A stretch of DNA of 64,000 bases from Fodinibius sediminis (GTDB lineage: Bacteria > Bacteroidota > Rhodothermia > Balneolales > Balneolaceae): the NCBI RefSeq assembly GCF_900182555.1, contig NZ_FXTH01000002.1, forward strand, positions 358,025 through 422,024, given 5' to 3'. Within the stretch, counting starts at the first letter, position 1. The number at the start of each line of letters is the position of its first letter. The notes below the pieces were generated by a model. The model was not told the DNA's origin and ran no database searches. It saw only the letters and a list, made by a program, of their open reading frames with translations. Of this stretch, positions 1 to 8,155 are shown in pieces. A program made the position numbers and the translations under genes.

Positions 1-1791
1 GATCATGACAAGGCGGATGATGCCAACAAAAACATCATGCCCGTTCTAATCCACGGGGATGCGGCCTTCTCCGGACAGGGTGTGGTAAGTGAAACACTCA
101 ACATGTCGCAGCTGGATGCGTACCAGACGGGCGGAACCGTACATGTCATCATCAACAACCAGATCGGTTTTACCACGCTGCCCGAAGATGGACGTTCAAC
201 GGAATATGCCTCGGATCTGGCCAAAATGATCCTTGCTCCCATCTTCCATGTCAATGGCGACAATCCCGAAGAGGCCGTACACGCCATGCAGATGGCCTTT
301 GAGTATCGTCAGAAATTTAACAAGGATGTGGTCATTGACCTGATCTGCTACCGTAAATACGGTCATAATGAAGGCGACGAGCCTGCATTTACGCAACCGG
401 GCATGTACCAGGAAATCGATTCTCATCCCCCGGTGCGCGATCTGTATACCCAGCATCTGCTGAACCAAAACGAGCTGACCGAGGAGGAAGCCCAGGAACT
501 TTTTGATGAATTTGACGAACTGCTTCGCGAGGCGTTCGAGGATGCCAAAAACGCCTCCCCCCTTGAAGTGACCGACGATATGATTGAACGTCACGAGACC
601 CGACAGGAAGCGTGGCCGGAATTCCCGGATACCACGCATCCCGAAGAAGACCTCAAGGATATCGCTGTAAAACTCAATACCGTGCCCAAAGGCTTTGATG
701 CCAATCCCAAACTGTTGAAACAGCTGGCAAAACGGGCCGAAATTGTAGAAAAGAATACCAAAAATATTGACTGGGGGTTTGCGGAAGCGCTGGCCTTCGG
801 TTCACTGCTGAAAGACGGCACCACCGTCAGACTTACCGGGCAGGATGCCGAACGCGGCACCTTTTCGCACCGCCATGCCATACTTCACGGTACCGAAACC
901 GATCAGAAATTTATCCCGCTCAATAACCTGGCAGATGATCAGGCACCGTTCTTTCCCTATAACAGCCTGCTCAGTGAATTCGCCTGTGTTGGTTTTGAAT
1001 TCGGCTACAGTGCGGCCAAACTGGATGCCCTGGTCATCTGGGAGGCCCAGTTCGGCGATTTCGCCAATGGAGCTCAAATTCCGGTTGACCAGTATATCTC
1101 ATCCAGTGAGGCCAAGTGGGGACAAAAGTCGGCGCTGGTTATGACGCTGCCCCACGGTTATGAGGGGCAGGGACCGGAACACTCTTCGGCACGTCTTGAG
1201 CGATACCTCCAGCTCTGCGCCGAAGACAACATGCAGATCGTCAATCTTACGACACCGGCGCAGTATTTTCATATTTTACGCAAGCAGGCTATGCAGGAAG
1301 AGAAGCGACCGCTTATCATTATGTCTCCCAAGAGTCTGTTGCGTCATCCCTTGGCCACTTCGCGAACAGAAGATCTTGCCAAAGGAGCCTACCAGCCCTT
1401 TATTGCCGATCAGGAAGTGGAAGACAAAGACAGCATTGACCGGCTGATTGTCTGTTCTGGCAAAGTTTACTATGATCTCTACAAACAGCGACAAGATGAA
1501 GAGATCAACAACGTAGCCATTGCACGGTTAGAACAGTTCTATCCCTTCCCCGATCGGGATATAAAGGAACTCTTCAAAGAATATGACCATGTGGATGATA
1601 TCGTCTGGTGCCAGGAAGAACCTCAAAACATGGGGGGATGGACCTTCGTAGCTCCCCGTATCATGGGGCAGCTCCAGGAGAACCAGAATCTGCGTTATGC
1701 CGGTCGACAAGCCTCGGCCTCTCCCGCAGCAGGACAGGTTAAGATTCACAAAGCAGAACAGCAGAAACTTCTCAATGAAGCTTTGACCTAG
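1..1791 (+). CDS. sucA: 2-oxoglutarate dehydrogenase E1 component (3' part)
   Basis: This is the C-terminal part of the thiamine-diphosphate-dependent E1 subunit, which decarboxylates 2-oxoglutarate and passes the succinyl group to E2 in the TCA cycle. The frame is open from base 1, so the gene starts upstream; a full E1 is about 900-1200 residues and 596 are visible. The start of the visible part holds the ThDP/metal site (GDAAFSGQG, then INNQIGF). Further on are the typical CYRKYGHNEGDEPAFTQP stretch, the transketolase pyrimidine domain (GTFSHRH, SEFACVGFEFGYS, WEAQFGDFANGAQ) and the C-terminal domain (EEPQNMGGW, YAGRQASASPA). It ends at a convergent terminator. Whether this form also carries a fused E2-like N-terminal domain cannot be seen. 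Confidence 0.96.
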   Translation, partial: DHDKADDANKNIMPVLIHGDAAFSGQGVVSETLNMSQLDAYQTGGTVHVIINNQIGFTTLPEDGRSTEYASDLAKMILAPIFHVNGDNPEEAVHAMQMAFEYRQKFNKDVVIDLICYRKYGHNEGDEPAFTQPGMYQEIDSHPPVRDLYTQHLLNQNELTEEEAQELFDEFDELLREAFEDAKNASPLEVTDDMIERHETRQEAWPEFPDTTHPEEDLKDIAVKLNTVPKGFDANPKLLKQLAKRAEIVEKNTKNIDWGFAEALAFGSLLKDGTTVRLTGQDAERGTFSHRHAILHGTETDQKFIPLNNLADDQAPFFPYNSLLSEFACVGFEFGYSAAKLDALVIWEAQFGDFANGAQIPVDQYISSSEAKWGQKSALVMTLPHGYEGQGPEHSSARLERYLQLCAEDNMQIVNLTTPAQYFHILRKQAMQEEKRPLIIMSPKSLLRHPLATSRTEDLAKGAYQPFIADQEVEDKDSIDRLIVCSGKVYYDLYKQRQDEEINNVAIARLEQFYPFPDRDIKELFKEYDHVDDIVWCQEEPQNMGGWTFVAPRIMGQLQENQNLRYAGRQASASPAAGQVKIHKAEQQKLLNEALT

Positions 1792-1820
1792 TACGCTTAC
1801 CGAAAAACACAAAAAATTAA

Positions 1821-1859
1821 AAAAGGTTCCCGGACTCTATCACCCGGGAACCTTTTTTT
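1821..1859. terminator. bidirectional intrinsic terminator between sucA and folE2
   Basis: A perfect 9-bp stem (GGTTCCCGG at 1825-1833, CCGGGAACC at 1844-1852) has a 10-base loop. It is preceded by an A run and followed by a T run, so it can work for both converging genes. Confidence 0.9.
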
Positions 1860-1891
1860 ATGGATCAACACTGTTTCACAGCCGGCCAGTG

Positions 1892-2791
1892 CTAACGCAA
1901 ACCGTTGGGAACCCCTTTGCAAATACGGCTGACCGCGTCATGGCTGTGAAGACTTTCAAGGTGTGCACACCGGATTACAAAATCACGTATCTTATCCTGT
2001 TCATTCAATTCTTCATACAGCAGCCGGGCAGCATCCTCTACAAACTTCTGGAAGGCCCCGTTCATTTCTGCAAACGCCTGTTCATCCTCACGTTTCACCA
2101 TCACCTGGGTTTCGGTCATCAGCGCCTTCCGGCAATGATTGACAAGGTCTTCCACAAAGATTGACTCGTCGAGTTCCACCGTGAGACTGGCTACACTGCG
2201 CTGACTGTGCGGGACCGTTGCCACCCCCCGGTTATCACGGGCATGCTCCGCAAGCTCAAAAGAGCACGGACAGGCACTGCTATACTCAAAATCAAGGTGC
2301 ATATACGTATGAAATTCTCCATCGGAGCTCAGTACGCCTTCAATAGCCGTTTCATAATACTGATACCCCTCCAGGCCCGACCGCAGGCTCTCCTGCAGTA
2401 TTGGATAGTTGAATGAGAGTTTAAGATACGCAGAATTCGAATCCAGAGATTCAATATAGGCCTCCAGAACCTCCCGCAGCATTTCCGGATGAAAAACTTC
2501 ATCCTTGAAATCATAAAACCGCCGGATAATCCGGCTCATGTTAATGCCTTTTTTTCCCGCCTCAAGCCCCACATACCCTCCTACCGAAGTTTCCAGGGTG
2601 ATAATTTCTCCATCGGGACGCGGATACTTGAGCGGCAGCTTAAAGTCGGAAATCCCCACCTGTTGTATAGGGACATTAGCCCCCTCTATAAGTGAAGCCG
2701 GACCGTTCTGAAGGTCAGGCAGACTTTCTTTGTAATCCTCAGAAACTGTAAATGTAGGGTCGTAGTATCGTTTCAATGTTGTAGATATCAT
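1892..2791 (-). CDS. folE2: GTP cyclohydrolase I type 2 (FolE2 family)
   Basis: FolE2 converts GTP to 7,8-dihydroneopterin triphosphate, the entry step to folate, pterins and 7-deazaguanines. The 299-residue protein has family length and the FolE2 signatures [31 protein letters not shown] (with the conserved metal/catalytic Cys region), VPHSQRS and [20 protein letters not shown]. The ATG at 2791 follows the end of the upstream PTPS-like gene by 25 bases, so the two are probably one transcript. FolE2 enzymes use a range of metals and often stand in for zinc-dependent FolE. No FolE is seen in this window. Confidence 0.95.
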   Translation of the reverse strand: MISTTLKRYYDPTFTVSEDYKESLPDLQNGPASLIEGANVPIQQVGISDFKLPLKYPRPDGEIITLETSVGGYVGLEAGKKGINMSRIIRRFYDFKDEVFHPEMLREVLEAYIESLDSNSAYLKLSFNYPILQESLRSGLEGYQYYETAIEGVLSSDGEFHTYMHLDFEYSSACPCSFELAEHARDNRGVATVPHSQRSVASLTVELDESIFVEDLVNHCRKALMTETQVMVKREDEQAFAEMNGAFQKFVEDAARLLYEELNEQDKIRDFVIRCAHLESLHSHDAVSRICKGVPNGLR

Positions 2792-2816
2792 GCTTTAAAT
2801 ACTGCTGTTCTGTATG

Positions 2817-3269
2817 TTAGTCAATTTCAGGCAATGGTTTACCCAATCGATAGGGACAATATTCGGCTGAATTTCGTTCAGTTTCCTGTAACTCGACACT
2901 GTAAAGAAATCCGTCACCCCCTGATTTTTCAGCAATCGGTTCTTCAATCTGTTCAAAAAACGCCTTGACCAAATTTTCGGTGGAGGGCATTATCCCTTCC
3001 AGAAATGGTACATCCAGATTCAGGTTCTTATGATCACACTTTACAACAATACGCTGTTCAATGATTGATTTCAGGGTCGCTAAATCAATGACATAACCGG
3101 TGGTGCTATTTATCTTGCCGGCTACCGTTACGGACAACTTGTAGTTGTGCCCGTGCCAGTTCTCATGGTTACACTTACCGAAAGTCCGTCGATTCCATTC
3201 GTCTGATTTTTCGGGATTGTGCAAACGGTGAGCCGCATTAAAATGAGCTTTGCGTGTAACAAAAACCAA
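2817..3269 (-). CDS. queD: 6-pyruvoyl/6-carboxytetrahydropterin synthase family protein
   Basis: Members act on dihydroneopterin triphosphate, the FolE2 product, giving either 6-carboxytetrahydropterin (queuosine route) or 6-pyruvoyltetrahydropterin (biopterin-type route). The 150 residues carry the zinc histidines H14, H39 and H41 and candidate catalytic C33 in CNHENWHGHNY. The Cys-to-HGH spacing of five residues resembles animal PTPS more than the CxxxHGH of E. coli QueD, so the product is uncertain and the symbol is tentative. The start is a TTG; upstream in frame there is a stop at 3282-3284 and no ATG. It precedes folE2 by 25 bases on the same strand. Confidence 0.87.
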   Translation of the reverse strand: MVFVTRKAHFNAAHRLHNPEKSDEWNRRTFGKCNHENWHGHNYKLSVTVAGKINSTTGYVIDLATLKSIIEQRIVVKCDHKNLNLDVPFLEGIMPSTENLVKAFFEQIEEPIAEKSGGDGFLYSVELQETERNSAEYCPYRLGKPLPEID

Positions 3270-3416
3270 ATCTACGTCATTTTATTGTTTAGTGATATCG
3301 ATTCATCAAAACGAATAAACACAAGCCAAGGTTCCAAAATATCAACCTAAATTATAACCATTAGCTATTTTTTTCAACCACAGACTGCTTATCACAGAGA
3401 TCGTCTGTTCTCCAGC

Positions 3417-4493
3417 TCACGGTTCGCTTACCGATACCGAGCTCGGAACACTGGACTGATAATAACGATCCTTCAGCCTGAAAGCGACGTTTACCAAAGC
3501 AATCAGAGCCGGCACCTCGATAAGTGGTCCAACGACCCCGGCAAAAGCCTGACCGCTATTTAGGCCAAACACGGCAATGGCTACGGCAATGGCCAGCTCA
3601 AAATTGTTGCCGGCTGCTGTAAAGGCAATGGATGCATTCCTGTCGTACTCGGCCCCGGCAAGTTTGCTGACGGCAAACCCAATAAAGAACATCACCACAA
3701 AATAGATCAATAATGGTACAGCAATACGAACTACATCCAGCGGTATTTGAACGATGAGTTCCCCCTTGAGACTAAACATCATCACAATAGTAAACAGAAG
3801 TGCCACCAGAGTAATTGGAGAAATGAACGGTAAAAATTTCTCTTCATACCATTCCCTGCTTTTTAAGCGAACCAGGCCAAATCTACTGATTATTCCTGCC
3901 ACGAATGGTATTCCCAGATAAATTGCCACGCTCTCGGCAACCATATAAATTGATATATCCACAACAGCTCCCTCAAAACCAAACAACGGCGGTAATTGGG
4001 TGATAAAAATCCAGGCATAAAAACTGTAGGCGAAAACCTGAAACAGGCTGTTCAGCGCTACCAGGCCTGCCCCGTATTCACTGCTGCCTTCAGCCAGATC
4101 GTTCCAAACCAGCACCATGGCTATGCATCTTGCCAAGCCAATTAAAATCAACCCCACCATGTATTCGGGGTAGTCGTGCAAGAAAATGACAGCGAGAATA
4201 AACATCAGAACCGGTCCGATAACCCAGTTCAGCACTAACGAGATGCTAAGCACTTTAATATCACGGAATACGTTGGGCAGCAGTTTATAATCAACTTTGG
4301 CCAACGGTGGATACATCATCAGAATCAGCCCTAAAGCAATGGGAATGTTCGTCGATCCGCTACTGAAAGAATTGATGTACTTCGGTGCAGAAGGAAACAG
4401 ATAGCCGATTCCAACTCCGATCGCCATGGCTACAAAAATCCACAGGGTTAGGTAGCGATCAAGAACATTCATTTTGCGAGCAGGTTTAGCCAT
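3417..4493 (-). CDS. acr3: arsenite efflux transporter, ACR3 family
   Basis: Acr3 exports arsenite (and sometimes antimonite) across the inner membrane using the proton motive force. The 358-residue, very hydrophobic protein has the Acr3 layout with about ten membrane segments. It has the conserved cysteine C123 in [11 protein letters not shown], the [17 protein letters not shown] segment, and [18 protein letters not shown] followed by GPLIEVP, all typical of the family. It is the last gene of the arsR-arsM-arsC-acr3 series and lies 57 bases after arsC. Function is confidently arsenite export by family and context. Confidence 0.95.
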   Translation of the reverse strand: MAKPARKMNVLDRYLTLWIFVAMAIGVGIGYLFPSAPKYINSFSSGSTNIPIALGLILMMYPPLAKVDYKLLPNVFRDIKVLSISLVLNWVIGPVLMFILAVIFLHDYPEYMVGLILIGLARCIAMVLVWNDLAEGSSEYGAGLVALNSLFQVFAYSFYAWIFITQLPPLFGFEGAVVDISIYMVAESVAIYLGIPFVAGIISRFGLVRLKSREWYEEKFLPFISPITLVALLFTIVMMFSLKGELIVQIPLDVVRIAVPLLIYFVVMFFIGFAVSKLAGAEYDRNASIAFTAAGNNFELAIAVAIAVFGLNSGQAFAGVVGPLIEVPALIALVNVAFRLKDRYYQSSVPSSVSVSEP

Positions 4494-4550
4494 AATGTAA
4501 ATGTATTAGTACTCCACGCTTAGAAAGAATTGAATAGAAAAATGGACATC

Positions 4551-5168
4551 CTATACCTCTGACATCAGGTAACACATTTCAGAGGCCACCTGGCGGCACC
4601 TTTCATCATAGGTTGCCTTCTCCCGGGAAGTGCCGTCAGATTCTTTGGGATCCACATAGGGGATGGAAAAGCGCTTTTCGGCACCGAAAATCACCGGGCA
4701 GTTTTCGTCGGCGTCTGAACAGGTCATGACAGCGGCAAAGTTATTCTTCGGATTGTAAGGATCAGCAAATGTTTTGGAAAAACAGACCAGCGGCTCTTCA
4801 CCATCATCAAACCAGACTTCGTATCGTGGGTTTTCGCCTTTGGGCTTGCGGACCTTCAGACCCGTGCGTTCAATGGCCCCCACCGCCCGTGGATTAAAAG
4901 CGGTGACTTCAGTCCCGCCCGAAAATGTTTCCACACCAGCTATTCCAAAGTATTCGGCAAACACTGCAGACCAAATCTGGCAAAAGTGACTTCGACGGCT
5001 GTTATGGGTACATATGAAAACGAGACGGGCCGGCTCTCCAGTGTTTTTTTTTGCCTCAATATAATCAGCCAGCTCCTGCAGCTTAACTTTTCGATGGTCA
5101 GAAATTTCTGATATTTCCTTTTTGACACCTTCGATGTACAAATCAAGATCAGGGTACATATAACGCAA
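4551..5168 (-). CDS. arsC: arsenate reductase, thioredoxin-coupled low-molecular-weight phosphatase type
   Basis: The enzyme reduces arsenate to arsenite, which Acr3 then exports. The phosphatase loop is C53-T-H-N-S-R-R59. Two further cysteines, C150 and C157 in MTCSDADENCPV, are seven residues apart, the same spacing as the C82/C89 pair of Staphylococcus ArsC, which passes the disulfide out to thioredoxin. The DP-loop aspartate is in YVDPKESDG. At 205 residues it is longer than the usual 130-140: there is a helical N-terminal extension of about 45 residues before the P-loop strand and an insert between the P-loop and the cysteine pair. It lies 120 bases after arsM and 57 before acr3. Confidence 0.92.
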   Translation of the reverse strand: MRYMYPDLDLYIEGVKKEISEISDHRKVKLQELADYIEAKKNTGEPARLVFICTHNSRRSHFCQIWSAVFAEYFGIAGVETFSGGTEVTAFNPRAVGAIERTGLKVRKPKGENPRYEVWFDDGEEPLVCFSKTFADPYNPKNNFAAVMTCSDADENCPVIFGAEKRFSIPYVDPKESDGTSREKATYDERCRQVASEMCYLMSEV

Positions 5169-5288
5169 CCAATGGTATGTTAAAATTAGAATAGAGGTGA
5201 CAGTCCGTTGACGGCTCAGGAGTCTATTTTGTCAATGTGGCAAATTCTGTATGCAACAGTGCTTCTTAATAGAGCCTCAGGAACACAA

Positions 5289-6194
5289 CTAACAGCAGCC
5301 CGAACCGGGAGTGCACGAGGAATCATCTCTGGCCGATTCCACTTCCCCTTTTCGGCTCGAGCGATCAGGCCCTGCCATCGGCTTCCGGGCAAAGACTGTG
5401 ATGCTGAAGATACCGGTACTGCCCTGCTTAAATTCCCCGATTTCCTCTCCGGAAAGATAGTTGCTCAGAATATCATCGGGCATGATAATCGGTTTCTCCT
5501 TCTGGATACGTATGTCTTCGAAGCCCAGTTCCCGGATGTGTCCCAGGTATTCCTCCCTTTGGATGGCACCCGCTACGCAGCCGGCATACATCTCGGCATC
5601 CTTGCGAAGTGCCTCCGGGAGCTCGCCCACAAGCACGATATCTGAAATACTGAAATGTCCCCCGGCCTTCAGCGTTCTGAATATTTCGGTAAAAACCCTT
5701 TGCTTGTCCGGCACCAGGTTCAATACGCAGTTGCTCACAATAACATCAGCCACCTCATCGGAAACGGGCATATTCTCAATATCACCATAGCGAAACTCGA
5801 CATTGTTAAAGCCCAGCTTCTGCGCATTCTTGCGGGCTCTTCCAATCATTGATTCTGAAAAATCGATGCCCAGCACCTTTCCAGACGCACCGGCTTCATG
5901 ACGAGCCACGAAGCAGTCGTTGCCGGCACCAGACCCCAGGTCAATGACCGTATCTCCCTCCTCGATCCTGGCAAACTGGGTCGGCAGCCCGCAACCCAGC
6001 CCCAAATCGGCATCCGGGTTGTAACCTTCAACAGCACTGTAATCGTCGGTCATAATATTATACACCTCCTCGGAAGAGGCACCCGAACCGCAGCAGGAAC
6101 GGGCATTGAAATCAGGTGACTGTTCACTAATCCGGCTATACTTTTCTTTGACTGTTTGTTTCAGTTCATCGGCATTCTTGGGTAAAGAACTCAT
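5289..6194 (-). CDS. arsM: arsenite S-adenosylmethionine methyltransferase
   Basis: ArsM methylates arsenite stepwise, producing methylated and volatile arsenicals. The 301-residue protein has a Rossmann SAM site (DLGSGAGNDCF, residues 85-95). Four cysteine positions match the family: C34/C35 (SCCG), C68 (GLGCGLP), C156 (VSNCVLNLVPDK) and C206 (YAGCVAGA), corresponding to the four conserved cysteines of algal ArsM. The tail ends in a cysteine-rich CTPGSGCC, possibly an extra metalloid handle. The ATG starts one base after the arsR stop, so translation is probably coupled. Confidence 0.95.
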   Translation of the reverse strand: MSSLPKNADELKQTVKEKYSRISEQSPDFNARSCCGSGASSEEVYNIMTDDYSAVEGYNPDADLGLGCGLPTQFARIEEGDTVIDLGSGAGNDCFVARHEAGASGKVLGIDFSESMIGRARKNAQKLGFNNVEFRYGDIENMPVSDEVADVIVSNCVLNLVPDKQRVFTEIFRTLKAGGHFSISDIVLVGELPEALRKDAEMYAGCVAGAIQREEYLGHIRELGFEDIRIQKEKPIIMPDDILSNYLSGEEIGEFKQGSTGIFSITVFARKPMAGPDRSSRKGEVESARDDSSCTPGSGCC

Positions 6195-6195
6195 A

Positions 6196-6534
6196 TCAGC
6201 AGCAGTTTTCTTCGGTTTCTGGTTTTAACTTCTGTATCAATGGCAATAAATGATCCCGCAATTCTTTGATTCCCTCTTCCTCCAGGCAGTAGCAGGTGCG
6301 TACCCCGTCAATCTCTCCCTTGATCAGTCCCGCCTTCTTCAGTGCTTTCAGATGCTGGGAAACCGTAGACTGTGCCAGGGGAAGCTCATCCGTAATAGCT
6401 CCGCAGATACAGCTCTGGCGTTCGGCCAACAGCTCAAGAATTGCTATACGTGCAGGATGTGCGAGTGCTTTCATCAGCTGTGCCGGCCGTTTCTGGGAAG
6501 AATCAAACAATTTCGATTTATTAACAGCCATCAT
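6196..6534 (-). CDS. arsR: ArsR-family metalloregulatory repressor
   Basis: This is a winged-helix repressor of the arsenic operon that leaves DNA when arsenite binds. I choose the ATG at 6534 (112 residues, starting MMAVNKSK). A longer form from 6591 would place the operator palindrome inside the coding region. The recognition segment is [18 protein letters not shown]. Candidate As(III) ligands are C42 and C44 (SCICG) near the DNA-binding helices, C81 and C83 (TCYC) in the wing, and the terminal CC pair. First gene of arsR-arsM-arsC-acr3. Confidence 0.92.
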   Translation of the reverse strand: MMAVNKSKLFDSSQKRPAQLMKALAHPARIAILELLAERQSCICGAITDELPLAQSTVSQHLKALKKAGLIKGEIDGVRTCYCLEEEGIKELRDHLLPLIQKLKPETEENCC

Positions 6535-6544
6535 TTTATCGTTT

Positions 6545-6560
6545 ATCGTAAATTTACGAT
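6545..6560. promoter_or_regulatory. ArsR operator palindrome
   Basis: ATCGTAAATTTACGAT is a perfect 16-base palindrome, 10 bases before the chosen arsR ATG and just downstream of an AT-rich stretch that could hold the promoter. Position and symmetry fit autoregulation by ArsR. Binding is inferred. Confidence 0.72.
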
Positions 6561-6600
6561 TTAATATAAGGCATATGATGCACTCCCACAACTACAGATC

Positions 6601-6638
6601 AAAAATAAAAAGGAGGTCCCGCTTTCAACGCGACCTCC
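6601..6638 (-). terminator. intrinsic terminator after the receptor/lipoprotein operon
   Basis: Read on the minus strand, the stem GGAGGTC/GACCTCC (6638-6632 with 6618-6612) has a 13-base loop and is followed by TTTTTATTTTT. It lies between the lipoprotein gene and the arsR promoter. Confidence 0.85.
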
Positions 6639-6702
6639 CTGTGATCAGCACACCTCACACGATGTATGTGAGACGATGATGGATAATGGATAGTTTTATC
6701 TT

Positions 6703-8046
6703 CTACTGATTCGGCCAACGAACCCAGCTGCCTTCCCGGGTCCAGTCCTGCTCTCCCATGGCCCCGGCAAACTCAACCTGCTCAAAAAAGGAGTCTGAAG
6801 GGACGGTGGCACCAGTCAATGCCGGAGATCCGGTCTGAAGAGTAAATACAAAGTTATCGGGATCGGTAAATATCGGGTCTGTCTCAGTATAGGAAGCAGC
6901 ATAGCGGTCAGCATCGGCGGCTTTTTCCCAGCCGAGAGCGTTATTCCATATATAGAAGTTGCTGAGAGCAAGATCGCCGCTGTCATAATTATCCCATGAC
7001 TGATCGGCTTCGTTTTCATCCCCGGCTGCCCCCTCCAGAACGAAGTTGTACCCCGGCATGTTGCTCAGGATGATGTTGCGATAATCGCCGGTAAAATCCT
7101 CTCGCAGACGCATGCCGGATTTAAAATCATCGGTATTGTTGGGAGCCCCGTAGACCGTAATATTTGAGAGCAGCGGGCTGGTCGGGTTCCCTGACCCCAA
7201 CTCGGCACGCCCGTCATTTTCAAAGCCGTTATCGGCGCCTTCGCGCTGAACGGCCAGCCAGAACTGTCCTCGTCCACTCCATCCCTGGTCCATGTCAAAG
7301 CTGTCGTCATCGGCCCCGTAAACAACCAGATAACGCATATCGGCATTTCCGCCGAACCATTCTACGCCGTCGTCGCTGCATTCGTATATATTAATGTGCT
7401 CGAGCGTGGTCCCGCTTCCCACCGAGTAGAGCGTCAGCGCCTGGAGCTCCGAACCTTCAGCGATGCTGTAGCCGGTGTATTCAATACGGACATAACGCAG
7501 AATGCCACTGTCGTCGTCGGGCTTGTCGCCCCCGTAATTAATAGCGTTCGACAGCCCTTCTACTTCTCCTACCCCACCGGGGATGTTATTCGGTGCGTGC
7601 CCAACCAGAATAATTCCTCCCCAGTCATTTCGCTCGGGATTGGTTCGGGCAGAGGTAAATACGATCGGGTTATCAGCTTCCCCGTCTGCTACCAGGCGGC
7701 CACTGGACCGCGGACTGTCAAAATTCTCATCATCCGCATCCAGGGCGATGATGGTTCCGACATCCTCCGAACGACCATTGTGATATTCGAAGCTCACCGT
7801 AACCCCCGGATCGATGGTCAGGGTAACACCCGGAAGAATAAAGTGGGGACCCGCGAGCGTGGTGTCGCTGCTCCAGGTTTCATTTTCGGTAATCAATGTT
7901 CCGGGCAAGTTAGTGTACATGTCCGGAATTTCCTCCCCTGGAATATTCGGGTTCACAGGGTTGTTGTCATCGCTGCATGCGGTCGTAAACAGGACCGTGG
8001 AAAGCATAACGATGCTTGCAAGTTTTAAGTAATTGGATATCATCAT
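6703..8046 (-). CDS. beta-helix-like lipoprotein next to a TonB receptor
   Basis: The N-terminus is a lipoprotein signal (hydrophobic core LKLASIVMLSTVLF, lipobox TTAC with the Cys near residue 24), followed by a Pro/Asn/Asp-rich linker. The remaining ~400 residues repeat short beta-strand turns rich in N, D and G (HINIYECSDDGVEWFGGNADMR, residues about 215-240, is one example), as in right-handed parallel beta-helices. It probably sits on the cell surface or outer membrane. It is 109 bases after the TonB receptor gene on the same strand, so a substrate-binding or accessory role for that receptor is likely; the ligand is unknown. Two adjacent ATGs (8046, 8043) are possible. Confidence 0.8.
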   Translation of the reverse strand: MMISNYLKLASIVMLSTVLFTTACSDDNNPVNPNIPGEEIPDMYTNLPGTLITENETWSSDTTLAGPHFILPGVTLTIDPGVTVSFEYHNGRSEDVGTIIALDADDENFDSPRSSGRLVADGEADNPIVFTSARTNPERNDWGGIILVGHAPNNIPGGVGEVEGLSNAINYGGDKPDDDSGILRYVRIEYTGYSIAEGSELQALTLYSVGSGTTLEHINIYECSDDGVEWFGGNADMRYLVVYGADDDSFDMDQGWSGRGQFWLAVQREGADNGFENDGRAELGSGNPTSPLLSNITVYGAPNNTDDFKSGMRLREDFTGDYRNIILSNMPGYNFVLEGAAGDENEADQSWDNYDSGDLALSNFYIWNNALGWEKAADADRYAASYTETDPIFTDPDNFVFTLQTGSPALTGATVPSDSFFEQVEFAGAMGEQDWTREGSWVRWPNQ

Positions 8047-8155
8047 GAGGTGTATGATTTTTGTGGTTGATTGATGTTGGTACAGTCGATTATAAGATGT
8101 CTACTTTAAGAAACCGTTAAGCCGGAATAAGCAAATCATTACGCTTTCCTTGCTT

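Noticed and set aside
3267..3274. TAGATTTG, a TAnnTTTG match at the queD start
   Set aside because: It overlaps the only usable start codon (TTG) and lacks a -33 element, so transcription from it would remove the start.
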